From Radiobacillus deserti (GTDB lineage Bacteria; Bacillota; Bacilli; Bacillales; Amphibacillaceae), in the NCBI RefSeq assembly GCF_007301515.1, contig NZ_CP041666.1, forward strand, positions 496,001 through 560,000: a stretch of DNA of 64,000 bases, read 5' to 3'. Positions within the stretch are counted from its first letter, which is position 1. Every line of letters begins with the position of its first letter. The notes under the pieces are model-generated. The model saw only the letters and a program-made list of their open reading frames with translations, searched no databases and had not been told where the DNA came from. Shown here piece by piece: positions 24,692-32,780 of the stretch. The translations under genes were made by a program, and so were the position numbers.

Positions 24692-24846
24692 CCGTGTTAG
24701 AAAGATGCCTGAGGCTTAAAAGGGAATCTGGTAGAAAGCCAGAACTGCCCCCGCAACTGTATGTGGGACAAAATGAGAAAACCACTGTATAGGTTCGATA
24801 CGGGAAGGACTCAGAGTAGAACAAACCACAAGTCAGGAACCTGTCT
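24690..24846 (+). promoter_or_regulatory. Cobalamin riboswitch
   Basis: The conserved parts appear in order: GATGCCTGAGGCTTAAAAGG followed by GAATCTGGT, AGAACTGCCCCCGCAACTGT, and the B12 box AAGTCAGGAACCTGTC at 24830-24845. An intrinsic terminator lies downstream before the reductase genes. Adenosylcobalamin binding should reduce expression of this B12-independent enzyme. Confidence 0.93.
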
Positions 24847-24881
24847 TTTTAACGTAGTTTTACTTCTTCGGGGATTGAGAA

Positions 24882-24961
24882 GATAAAACGAGGGGATAAG
24901 GAAGATGCTATGTCTTTTTTCCTTCGTTTTATCCGCCAACTGATAAGGATGGCGGTTTTTT
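24882..24961 (+). terminator. Hairpin and intrinsic terminator of the cobalamin riboswitch
   Basis: GATAAAACGAGGG (24882) pairs with CCTTCGTTTTATC (to 24933). Directly after it, CCGCCA pairs with TGGCGG and is followed by six T (24933-24961). The second hairpin is a textbook terminator and the probable expression platform. Confidence 0.8.
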
Positions 24962-25021
24962 GATGCTACTAATTCGTGTTTGGACTAAGACAGAGTAAAA
25001 AAGGAAAAGGGAGTTGGGAAC

Positions 25022-27349
25022 GTGACAGTAGTGACGAAGGATCGAAAGTCGTACATCCAAAAGACAGATTTCAGTAATGATAGATTTAATAGATTTGTGG
25101 ATGAAATTGTCGAAGCTTCTAAAAAGGATTTTGAAGAGGGAGCTATTCAAGAACTAAAACAAAAAATTATCGAACAAGTAAAAGGGCGCGAGGAAATCGA
25201 AGCGGAGCGACTTTTTGATCTCATTATCCGCGAATCTAACGACCTCATAACGAAGGAAACACCTTATTATACATACTTATCCGCATCTGCGTTATTACGA
25301 AAAATTTATAAGCGAGCATCCAAAGAACGAGGCTTTGATTACCGCAATGGATACGGCGATTATGCGTCTCTCGTTCGTCTAATGACGGAAAATGGTCTGT
25401 ATTCGGAGGAGCTCATTGAAGCATATACAGAGTCGGAATTGAAGCAAGCAGGGGAGTGGATTGATAGAAATAAAGATAAGTTATTCTCATTCCCAGGCTT
25501 GTTTTTACTAGACAAAAATTATCTAGTTAAAGGCTATAATGGAGAGCAATTAGAGCTTCCTCAGGAACGTTTTTTGACAACGGCTTTATACCTCATGAAG
25601 GATGAACCGAAGTCCACAAGAATGGAGTTTGCGAAAGAAGCCTATTGGGCGCTGTCTAATCATTTTATCGGGCTTGCAACTCCTACGTTAATGAATAGTG
25701 GGAAGCCTTTAGGTACGTTATCCTCTTGTCATATTTTGACGATGGGTGACAGCTTGAAATCAATCATGGATGTCATTAAAGATGTTTCCACGTTCAGCCA
25801 AAACGGAGCAGGTATTGGTGTCTACATGGGATACTTACGTGCGGATGGAAGCTGGATTCGTGGGTTTAAAGGTCGATCCACTGGTGTCGTTCACCCAGCG
25901 CGACTGTTAAGCAACATTTCGGAATATGTGAACCAGCTTGGTGCACGTAAGGGTGGGGTATCTGTTTACCTACCACTATGGCACTCTGATATTTTTGATT
26001 TCTTAGATCTACGCTTAAAAACAGGATCTCAAGAAAGAAGAGCGCATTCGATCTTCACTGCTGTTTGTATTCCGGATGAGTTCATGCGTCGTTTGAAGAA
26101 TAGGGAATCTTGGACCATTGTCGATCCTTATGAAGTAAGCAAAAAACTCGGAATCGATTTAAACCGTTTGTATGATAAGAAAAAACTAAAAGATGGCGAA
26201 GAGCCAAATGAACAGGATCATGCATTCACATACAACTATCGAAAAATAGAAAAAGCGGACCTAGAGTTAAAGAAAGTTGTGCAAGCAAAGGATATTTACG
26301 CAAGTATTTATACAGCAAGAAAAACAGGTGGAACACCATTCTTGTACTACAGTGATACCGCATCCAGAATGAATCCGAATTCTCATAAAGGGAATCCAAA
26401 AGGAAGTAATCTTTGTACGGAAATTATTCAGAATATGGATTTCGATAAGTTCGAAGCAGATGAGCTTAAAGAAGGTGGCGTAGTTATCCAAACAAAAACA
26501 GGGGACGGCTTAGTAACGTGTAATCTAAATTCTCTCGTTCTTCCTAACGTGTTTGGAGAACAAGAACAAGATTTACAACGAATTACGGACATCCAAATTA
26601 GAATGCTAGATAACGTTATTTCCTTGAACCGTACGCCTGTTCAACAAGCTACTTATACCAACAATCAATACCGTGCAGTTGGTGCTGGTGCAATGGGGCT
26701 AGCAACACTTATCGCAGAAAAACAAATTCAATGGGATAGTGAGGAAGCTTCTGAGTTTGCTGACGAAATCTTTGAAAAATATGCTTTTTCTCTTATCACG
26801 TCTTCTCATAAGCTAGCTGTCGAAAAAGGAGCATATCCGTTATTCGAAGGCTCGGAGTGGGAGACGGGAGAATACTTTGATAAACGTGGTTATAATTCTC
26901 CGGAATGGGTGGAACTAAAAGAGAAAATAGCGAAAGACGGTGTTCGTAATAGTTACATGATGGCCGTCGCACCGACTGGCAGTAACTCGGTCATTATGGG
27001 AGGCGTGTCCCCGTCCTGTGATCCGTTGTACGAGGTTATTTACCAAGAAGAAAAGGCTGGGATGAACGTTACGATGATTCCACCAAACTATAGCCCGAGT
27101 ACTATGTGGTTTTATAAGAGTGCGTTTGAAATGGATGAAATGTGGTCCATTAATGTCATATCCAGCGTGCAACGCCACGTTGACCAAGGGATTTCACATA
27201 ACATGCATATTCATAAATCGATTAAAGCGAGTGAAATGCTACGTTTAGATCTTGGGGCATGGCAAAAAGGATTAAAAACGATTTATTACACATACACAGA
27301 CACAAATGCGATAGACCGTTCGGAAGGTTGTATTTTCTGTGAGGCTTAA
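25022..27349 (+). CDS. nrdA: Class I ribonucleoside-diphosphate reductase, alpha subunit
   Basis: This large catalytic subunit converts ribonucleoside diphosphates to deoxyribonucleotides with the beta subunit encoded next. It has 775 residues. The first 90 or so residues are helical and only vaguely like an ATP-cone, without a clear glycine-rich nucleotide motif. The catalytic core has GTLSSCHILTM (redox cysteine), FSQNGAGIGVYMG, GSNLCTEI (active-site Asn, Cys, Glu), TCNLNSLVLP (partner cysteine) and APTGSNSVIMGGVSPSCDP. The C-terminal SEGCIFCEA carries the shuttle cysteine pair. The GTG start follows AAAAGGGAG. It is first in a four-gene operon behind NrdR boxes and a B12 riboswitch. Whether it is class Ia or Ib is not settled. 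Confidence 0.95.
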   Translation: MTVVTKDRKSYIQKTDFSNDRFNRFVDEIVEASKKDFEEGAIQELKQKIIEQVKGREEIEAERLFDLIIRESNDLITKETPYYTYLSASALLRKIYKRASKERGFDYRNGYGDYASLVRLMTENGLYSEELIEAYTESELKQAGEWIDRNKDKLFSFPGLFLLDKNYLVKGYNGEQLELPQERFLTTALYLMKDEPKSTRMEFAKEAYWALSNHFIGLATPTLMNSGKPLGTLSSCHILTMGDSLKSIMDVIKDVSTFSQNGAGIGVYMGYLRADGSWIRGFKGRSTGVVHPARLLSNISEYVNQLGARKGGVSVYLPLWHSDIFDFLDLRLKTGSQERRAHSIFTAVCIPDEFMRRLKNRESWTIVDPYEVSKKLGIDLNRLYDKKKLKDGEEPNEQDHAFTYNYRKIEKADLELKKVVQAKDIYASIYTARKTGGTPFLYYSDTASRMNPNSHKGNPKGSNLCTEIIQNMDFDKFEADELKEGGVVIQTKTGDGLVTCNLNSLVLPNVFGEQEQDLQRITDIQIRMLDNVISLNRTPVQQATYTNNQYRAVGAGAMGLATLIAEKQIQWDSEEASEFADEIFEKYAFSLITSSHKLAVEKGAYPLFEGSEWETGEYFDKRGYNSPEWVELKEKIAKDGVRNSYMMAVAPTGSNSVIMGGVSPSCDPLYEVIYQEEKAGMNVTMIPPNYSPSTMWFYKSAFEMDEMWSINVISSVQRHVDQGISHNMHIHKSIKASEMLRLDLGAWQKGLKTIYYTYTDTNAIDRSEGCIFCEA

Positions 27350-27370
27350 TAAAAAGTAGGAGTTGTCGAT

Positions 27371-28462
27371 ATGAATGCAAATGCAATAAAACCATTTCGT
27401 GTGTTTAATGGGAACGTAAATAATCGTGCTAGTCGGATTTTCGGAGGAGAGGCTAGTGGAATTTGTGATTGGGATGATCTCAAGTATCCTGCATTATTAC
27501 AGCTTAATAAAGAAATGTTTAGTGAGTATTGGATTGAAGATGAAATCCGTTTAGGGGACGACTTAAAAGATTATAGACAAAAGCTTACAGCAAAAGAAAG
27601 GTATGTCTTTAATGTTATCACGGGTTATTTAACACAGCTTGATTCCATTGCTAATCGCTTTAACTTTTTATTAGGCTATATTACAACAGATCCGAGTGTG
27701 GCTAGTTGTATCCAGCTTATTGCGTCCTTTGAGGGACTTCATAATCGTTCTTATCAATATTTAACATCTACGATGCTAAATGATAGTGAGAAGCGTCAGG
27801 CATTCAATGCACCGAAGGAATTAGCAACACTTAAGAAGCGGAATCAAATTATCATTGATAAAATTCAAGAAACTGTGGATTATATGGAAAATGTTTTGGC
27901 AGGAAAAGAAGAAGAGAATACGGAGAAGTTTTATCAAGTATTATACGAAGGATTACTTGCCTATATCATTTTAGAAGGCTTATATTTTAGTGGAGGCTTT
28001 GTGTATTTCCACTCGTTAGCTAGAGATAACAAAATGATAGGGTCTAACAATATGATCAACCTGATCAAAAAGGATGAAACACAGCACAACGTGTTCTATG
28101 GCATGGTCATGCAAATCCTTATGCTAGAAAATCCTAGCCTCAATACAGATGAAAATTATGAATACGCCGTTTCCTTTGTGAAGAAATGTGTAGAAGCGGA
28201 AAAAGAATGGGCAGCAGAGCTTTTCAGCGAAATTGATACATTATCGATCAAGGAATATAACGATTATGTCGAGTATCTAGCAAATGTCATTTGCCGTAAT
28301 GCAGGCCTTAGTGACATTTATACAGAAAATAAAGAAGTAAAATCAAAATGGATTATCAACTATGGAGAGAAAAACGGAGAAAACCGGGCAACGAAGGCGG
28401 ATTTCTTTGAAACCAACGTGATTAACTATAGTCATGAAGGAGGGGATGGCTTTGACCTCTAA
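27371..28462 (+). CDS. nrdB: Class I ribonucleotide reductase, beta (radical) subunit
   Basis: This dimetal subunit generates the tyrosyl radical. It has 363 residues. The metal ligands and radical tyrosine are visible: the first carboxylates in KERYVFNVITGYL and neighbours, the E-X-X-H-X-X-X-Y run in FEGLHNRSYQYL (ligand, ligand, radical Tyr), ILEGLYFSGGF, and the second E-X-X-H in KKDETQHNVFYG. All key residues are present. The gene lies 21 bp after the alpha subunit. Its 3' end overlaps the next gene, a flavodoxin-like protein that may support manganese-tyrosyl cofactor assembly as NrdI does. The metal used is not decided by the sequence. Confidence 0.95.
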   Translation: MNANAIKPFRVFNGNVNNRASRIFGGEASGICDWDDLKYPALLQLNKEMFSEYWIEDEIRLGDDLKDYRQKLTAKERYVFNVITGYLTQLDSIANRFNFLLGYITTDPSVASCIQLIASFEGLHNRSYQYLTSTMLNDSEKRQAFNAPKELATLKKRNQIIIDKIQETVDYMENVLAGKEEENTEKFYQVLYEGLLAYIILEGLYFSGGFVYFHSLARDNKMIGSNNMINLIKKDETQHNVFYGMVMQILMLENPSLNTDENYEYAVSFVKKCVEAEKEWAAELFSEIDTLSIKEYNDYVEYLANVICRNAGLSDIYTENKEVKSKWIINYGEKNGENRATKADFFETNVINYSHEGGDGFDL

Positions 28463-28883
28463 AGCCATCTACTATTTCTCTTTAACAGGCAATACGAAAG
28501 CAATGTTAAGTACGATTGAAGACCTAGAGCAATGGGATATTTATGACTTGAACACGATGCGTCCTGAGGAAGTTACCTTTAAAGGTTATGATACGGTCCT
28601 TATCGGCACATTAACGATAGGGAGAGGGAACCCACCTTCTTATTTTAAAAGAATGGTTCATGCTTTACGAAGCATGCAAGGTGTAAGGATTGGCCTGTTC
28701 GGAAGCGGCCAGACCCACTATGGAGACGATTATTGTGGGGCATTAGATGTCCTCGAAGATTTTTTACAACCAAGAAATGAAATAGCTTTTAAAATGAAAT
28801 ATGAGAGCTATCCAGTTCCTTCCGTTATGGAAGAGTTTAAGCAGTTAGTGAAGGAGATGCAGTATGAAGATATTAAAGTTTGA
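28446..28883 (+). CDS. Flavodoxin-like protein, probable NrdI-type activator
   Basis: This small FMN-binding protein has about 145 residues. The N-terminal phosphate loop IYYFSLTGNTKAM is the flavodoxin FMN motif. VLIGTLTIGRGNPPSYF and GVRIGLFGSGQTHYGDDYCGA are the later flavin loops. The position between the beta subunit and a thioredoxin-like gene suggests that it supplies oxidant or electrons for the reductase cofactor, as NrdI does for class Ib. It overlaps nrdB by 17 bp. AAGGAGG lies within the overlap; a TTG at 28452 is better spaced than the ATG at 28446, so the start may be two codons later. The NrdI role is an inference from context. Confidence 0.8.
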   Translation: MALTSKAIYYFSLTGNTKAMLSTIEDLEQWDIYDLNTMRPEEVTFKGYDTVLIGTLTIGRGNPPSYFKRMVHALRSMQGVRIGLFGSGQTHYGDDYCGALDVLEDFLQPRNEIAFKMKYESYPVPSVMEEFKQLVKEMQYEDIKV

Positions 28884-29115
28884 GAAGGACAACTGTCCAA
28901 GCTGCAACATGGTTGAGGTATTTCTTTCTCAGCATGACCATATACAAGTAGAAAAAGTGAACCCATTTGAAGCACCAAAAATGGCTACCTCGTATCAAAT
29001 CGCAAGTGTACCGGTTACGATTCTGTTAGATGATAACGGACAAGAAGTAAAACGCTCTATTGGCTACAAGCCAGAGGAATTAGAAGCGATTGTTTCAGAG
29101 TTTGCACAGGTTTAG
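28864..29115 (+). CDS. Thioredoxin/glutaredoxin-like protein with CPSC motif
   Basis: This small redox protein of 83 residues has a thioredoxin fold. The active-site motif Cys-Pro-Ser-Cys is in FEKDNCPSCNMVEVFL, and the cis-proline loop is IASVPVTILLDDNG. It ends a ribonucleotide reductase operon and overlaps the flavodoxin-like gene by 20 bp. It is probably the electron donor for the C-terminal cysteines of the alpha subunit, a role NrdH plays in class Ib systems. The CPSC motif is not the usual NrdH motif, so I call it thioredoxin-like. Confidence 0.85.
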   Translation: MKILKFEKDNCPSCNMVEVFLSQHDHIQVEKVNPFEAPKMATSYQIASVPVTILLDDNGQEVKRSIGYKPEELEAIVSEFAQV

Positions 29116-29130
29116 CAATAAGGAATAGGA

Positions 29131-29166
29131 AAGAATCCATCTCGTGAGGAGAGTGGATTCTTTTTT
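29131..29166 (+). terminator. Terminator of the ribonucleotide reductase operon
   Basis: AGAATCCATCTC pairs with GAGAGTGGATTCT (two-base bulge), followed by six T. Confidence 0.88.
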
Positions 29167-29272
29167 CTCTATTTGGCTAAAGCTTTCAAAACTATACACA
29201 TTGAATATTTTACCATTTTAACCTTTTATACCCACAATTCTTTGTGTACAATAGAATAAAGGGAGGGATGGG

Positions 29273-29599
29273 ATGCGTGACAGTCAAAAGGTCTTACTAA
29301 CTATAGGAATTGAAGCTCTTTTATTCCTAATTATTTCATTTATCTTCAAGTGGAAGTTTCTCGACACCGCATTTTTCGGTGGGATAACGATATTCGGTGG
29401 GATATGGCTTATTAGTTTCTATGTCCATCAAGAAAATGTCGTAGACCGTGCCATGCAAAGAGGCATGACAGGACAGGATGTTGGAGAAATAAAGCCGTAT
29501 AAGTACAATATGACGCCGGTTAATTTAGGATTACTAATATTCGCTTTAGCAGGTTTTTGTTTTATCCTCATCGGCTACGCGCCATATTTTTTGGACTAA
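29273..29599 (+). CDS. Small membrane protein, possibly DUF3899
   Basis: This protein has 108 residues and three hydrophobic segments at about 8-24, 32-50 and 84-104. A polar loop carrying HQENVVDRAMQRGMTGQD separates the second and third. GGGAGGGATGGG precedes the ATG. It stands alone between the reductase operon and another small gene. The layout resembles DUF3899 proteins of Bacillaceae, but the match is from memory and not strong. No function can be given. Confidence 0.6.
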   Translation: MRDSQKVLLTIGIEALLFLIISFIFKWKFLDTAFFGGITIFGGIWLISFYVHQENVVDRAMQRGMTGQDVGEIKPYKYNMTPVNLGLLIFALAGFCFILIGYAPYFLD

Positions 29600-29703
29600 T
29601 GAGCAAAAAAAGGAAGATCTAGCTATAAAATAAATAAATTATATTTCTGCTCTCTCTTGCCCATCCTTATAGAAAGTGCTAGGGTTAGAGGGGTTTTTTA
29701 TGT

Positions 29704-30195
29704 ATGCTGTATGATTTAATGATTGGTACATTTGCTGGAGTTGTGTCGGGGGTTGTCGTTTCTTTTTTTATTTCCATCGTGGAAAGCCAAGCACAGCTGA
29801 AAAATGATTTTTCTAATGAAAAACAAATCTATCAACGGTATATTGAGATGGTTCGACGAGAGGTTCGATATTTGATTGAAGCACATCAAGGCAATAAGTA
29901 CATTGAAAATAATAAAAAGGATATTCTAGATTTGTTAGAGGAACAGCCTTTTACCACAACATTTACGAACAAATACTTGACGGAAACTTCTTTGAAACAC
30001 GTTCGAAATGCAATGAAAAGTTTAGAAGAGCTACAAAATGAGTTGCACGAAGAAGACATTCGTATAGAAAAACTGGTGGATATTAGTTCGAAGCTGTCAA
30101 GAGTGAGAATTAATATTCTGATGATGAAATTAAAGCGAACAAATAAGTTTTTAGCTTTTTTTATTAGATTGTTTAATAAGCTAAAGGAAAGGTAG
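29704..30195 (+). CDS. Uncharacterised protein with N-terminal membrane anchor
   Basis: This protein of 163 residues begins with one hydrophobic segment (about 4-26, LMIGTFAGVVSGVVVSFFIS) followed by a long, charged, largely helical region rich in Lys and Glu with coiled-coil character. A second weakly hydrophobic stretch lies near the C-terminus (FLAFFIRLFN). AGAGGGG precedes the ATG. I do not recognise a family. A terminator lies directly after it. Confidence 0.65.
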   Translation: MLYDLMIGTFAGVVSGVVVSFFISIVESQAQLKNDFSNEKQIYQRYIEMVRREVRYLIEAHQGNKYIENNKKDILDLLEEQPFTTTFTNKYLTETSLKHVRNAMKSLEELQNELHEEDIRIEKLVDISSKLSRVRINILMMKLKRTNKFLAFFIRLFNKLKER

Positions 30196-30219
30196 TCTCG
30201 TGATAGAGGCTATTTTTTT
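30193..30219 (+). terminator. Terminator after the anchored protein gene
   Basis: TAGTCTC pairs with GAGGCTA (one G-T pair) and is followed by seven T. Confidence 0.75.
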
Positions 30220-30226
30220 ATGCTTA

Positions 30227-30360
30227 CAAATGCTGTAAAGTCAAAAATTGCACAAAACAATGTGACAGCATTTGAATGGCTAACCCCCTTACAATCATAG
30301 ACTGTTCACTATATAATAACATCAACAAGTTGATCAGCTTTAAAGAGTCAAAATTTGCAC
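30227..30360 (+). promoter_or_regulatory. Promoter and operator region of the PRD regulator
   Basis: CAAATGCTGT (30227-30236) and ACAGCATTTG (30265-30274) are perfect inverted repeats just upstream of a promoter TTACAA (30289-30294), 17 bp, TATAAT (30312-30317). TCAAAAATTGCAC (30241-30253) and TCAAAATTTGCAC (30348-30360) are near-identical direct repeats on either side of the promoter. Both features suit binding by the adjacent regulator. Confidence 0.6.
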
Positions 30361-30383
30361 TCCTTCGAAGGTAGTTGAATGAC

Positions 30384-32486
30384 ATGATGGATGAGAGAAG
30401 CACCATTATTTTATCCAAATTAGCTCAGACACAAGATTATATATCCCTCAAATATTTAACAGAAACCTTAGGGATATCGAGACGGACTTTGTATTATGAT
30501 TTGGAAAAAATAAACGATTGGTTAGCCGATAACCAAATGGAACAAGTAAAGCGAGCATCTAAAAGAGGCTATTATTTGGAGTCTGAAACAAGAACAAAAA
30601 TTTCTCAGCTATTAGGACACGTGCATGAACCGACTTATTACTACACGAAAAAAGAAAGACATGTATTAATAGTGCTGCTTGTCATCATAAGCAAAGAAAA
30701 ATTGTTTATGAAAGATTTTGAGGAGCTTACAAAAGTGAGCCGTGGAACTATTGCAAATGATTTAAAAGAGATAACGTATTATTTGAAACAAACGTTTGAA
30801 CTAAGCTTATTCTTCCAACGAAAAACTGGCTATCAAGTGGAAGGAAGCGAGTTCGAAATACGAAAAGCAATAGCAAGTTCTCTAGAGCAATTACTTCTCA
30901 AATGGAAGTGGGAAGAAGTGTTAAGGAAATTTCCTACTATCTTTTTTGGTAGCAGTGAAACTTTATGTAAACGGAAAGAGATTCGTGCCTTACTTCTGGA
31001 TGGGGAACAGGAGCTTGGAAATGAATTGACCGATGAAACACTGTCTTGGTTATCGATGCAGGTATTAATTCTTATTAAACGGGTTCGGGATGGCTTCAAC
31101 GTTCGAATTGACTCCGATGAGAAATGTGTACTGAAGAGTACAAAAGAGCATAGAGTGGCGGAAAAACTGATTCAGAAGCTTTCAAAGCAAGAAAATCTAA
31201 CGATTCCTTCGGATGAAGTCTATTTCGTTACGATGCATGTTCTAGGAGCAAAAGTGAATAAACTGGAAATTGATAGCGATAAGAATCAAGAAATGGAACG
31301 ACTAAAACATGTTATTTCATTAATGATAAAGGATTTTCAAAACTATGCGTGCATCATGTTTCATGATGTACTAGAGCTCCAAAGAACGATGTTTGCCCAT
31401 TTAAAGCCTGCTTATTATCGGATTAAGTATGGAGTAGAGACTACAAATGAGTTGACGGAGACCATTTCCACGAACTATCCGGAGATCTTTCAGCTGACTA
31501 CGAAGGTGGTTAGTCATTTAGAAAACCTTGTTCATCAAAAGGTTAGTGATTCAGAGATTGCCTACATTGCAATGCACTTTGGTGGTTGGTTAAAACGTGA
31601 AGGTAAGCAGCCGGTTCGTAGATTGCGGGCATTGATTGTGTGTGAGAATGGAATCGGGACTTCGACGATTCTTCGTGGACAATTAGAGCACTTACTATCA
31701 ACGGTAGATATTGTAGGGAATGTGTCACTTAGACAGTACCAACAATCCAACTACGACATCGATGTTATATTCTCTACTTCCCCGATTATGGAAAATAACA
31801 CGCCAGTTGTTATGGTTAATCCAATTTTAACGGATGCGGAAAAAGAAATGCTTTTAGCGAGATTTAGTGCCGTTAAGACAAACAGAGAGCGAAGTAGTCC
31901 GAAAACCAAGGAATTACTTGAAGTCATTCGCAAGCATGCAGATATTGCGAATGAAAAGCAGTTGGAAATCGAGCTAGAACAATTAATCCAACAAAAACAC
32001 CACTCTTTCACATCAAAGGAGTTTGAAAAACCAATGCTCAATGAACTATTAACGAAGGATATGATCCAAATCATATCTCAAGTCAACGATTGGGAAGAGT
32101 CTATTACTCTTGCATCCAAGCCCTTACTAGATAAGGAATACATTACTGATTTATACGTAAAGGCAATGATTGAAAACATTCATGAATTAGGTCCCTATGT
32201 CGTTATTGCTCCTAAAATTGCAATCCCTCACGCTAGGCCAGAGTTCGGAGTTAACCGACTTGGGATGAGTATGCTAATTGTTCGAGATGGTGTGAGATTC
32301 TCAGAACAGGAGAAGCATTTTGCCCAGTTAATCATTGTCTTAGCGGCGATAGATAACGAGACACATCTAAAAGCATTATCCCAGTTAACAGATTTATTAT
32401 CAGATAAAAAGAGTCTTGAAAGGCTATTATCGATAGAGTCTGTAGAGGAAGCTGCAAGCTTGATTCAAAACTATTCGTACGCTTAG
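30384..32486 (+). CDS. PRD-containing PTS regulator with EIIB and EIIA domains (MtlR/LicR type)
   Basis: This DNA-binding activator is controlled by PTS phosphorylation and has about 700 residues. The domain order is HTH_11 (about 5-60), a second Mga-type helix-turn-helix (80-170), PRD1 (190-290), PRD2 (300-410), an EIIB-like domain (420-510) with the cysteine in LIVCENGIGTST, and EIIA of the mannitol/fructose type (545-700) with the phospho-histidine in KIAIPHARPEFG. A TTG at 30375 is in frame, but the ATG at 30384 is better placed. EIIB and EIIC genes follow within about 15 bp. No separate EIIA gene is present, so the EIIA domain here may serve the permease as well as regulation. The sugar is unknown. 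Confidence 0.92.
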   Translation: MMDERSTIILSKLAQTQDYISLKYLTETLGISRRTLYYDLEKINDWLADNQMEQVKRASKRGYYLESETRTKISQLLGHVHEPTYYYTKKERHVLIVLLVIISKEKLFMKDFEELTKVSRGTIANDLKEITYYLKQTFELSLFFQRKTGYQVEGSEFEIRKAIASSLEQLLLKWKWEEVLRKFPTIFFGSSETLCKRKEIRALLLDGEQELGNELTDETLSWLSMQVLILIKRVRDGFNVRIDSDEKCVLKSTKEHRVAEKLIQKLSKQENLTIPSDEVYFVTMHVLGAKVNKLEIDSDKNQEMERLKHVISLMIKDFQNYACIMFHDVLELQRTMFAHLKPAYYRIKYGVETTNELTETISTNYPEIFQLTTKVVSHLENLVHQKVSDSEIAYIAMHFGGWLKREGKQPVRRLRALIVCENGIGTSTILRGQLEHLLSTVDIVGNVSLRQYQQSNYDIDVIFSTSPIMENNTPVVMVNPILTDAEKEMLLARFSAVKTNRERSSPKTKELLEVIRKHADIANEKQLEIELEQLIQQKHHSFTSKEFEKPMLNELLTKDMIQIISQVNDWEESITLASKPLLDKEYITDLYVKAMIENIHELGPYVVIAPKIAIPHARPEFGVNRLGMSMLIVRDGVRFSEQEKHFAQLIIVLAAIDNETHLKALSQLTDLLSDKKSLERLLSIESVEEAASLIQNYSYA

Positions 32487-32498
32487 GAGGAAAAATAC

Positions 32499-32777
32499 AT
32501 GAGTAAGATTCTTGTTGTATGTGGTAACGGATTAGGTAGTAGTTTTATTGTAGAAATGAACGTAAAGAAAGCGTTAGGAGAATTAGGAATAGAAGCGGAA
32601 GTTTCCCATACCGATTTAACGACAGCAAAAACAGAACCAGCTGATTACTACATTGGTTCTACAGAGATCGTTGAGAACCTTGAGGATGGGAATCGAAACG
32701 TTATTAGACTGAACAATATCATGGATAAAAAGGAACTAAAAGAAGCATTAGAAGCAAATTTGACGAAGGAGGGGTAA
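32499..32777 (+). CDS. PTS EIIB component, ascorbate/SgaB family
   Basis: This cytoplasmic phosphocarrier has 92 residues. The phosphorylated cysteine lies in the N-terminal loop ILVVCGNGLGSSFIVEM (about residue 9), the usual P-loop-like site of UlaB/SgaB proteins. It passes phosphate from an EIIA to the sugar carried by the EIIC encoded 3 bp downstream. AGGAGG precedes the ATG. It is the second gene of the PRD-regulator operon. Family members act on L-ascorbate or on pentitols; no catabolic genes are present to choose between them. Confidence 0.92.
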   Translation: MSKILVVCGNGLGSSFIVEMNVKKALGELGIEAEVSHTDLTTAKTEPADYYIGSTEIVENLEDGNRNVIRLNNIMDKKELKEALEANLTKEG

Positions 32778-32780
32778 AAC

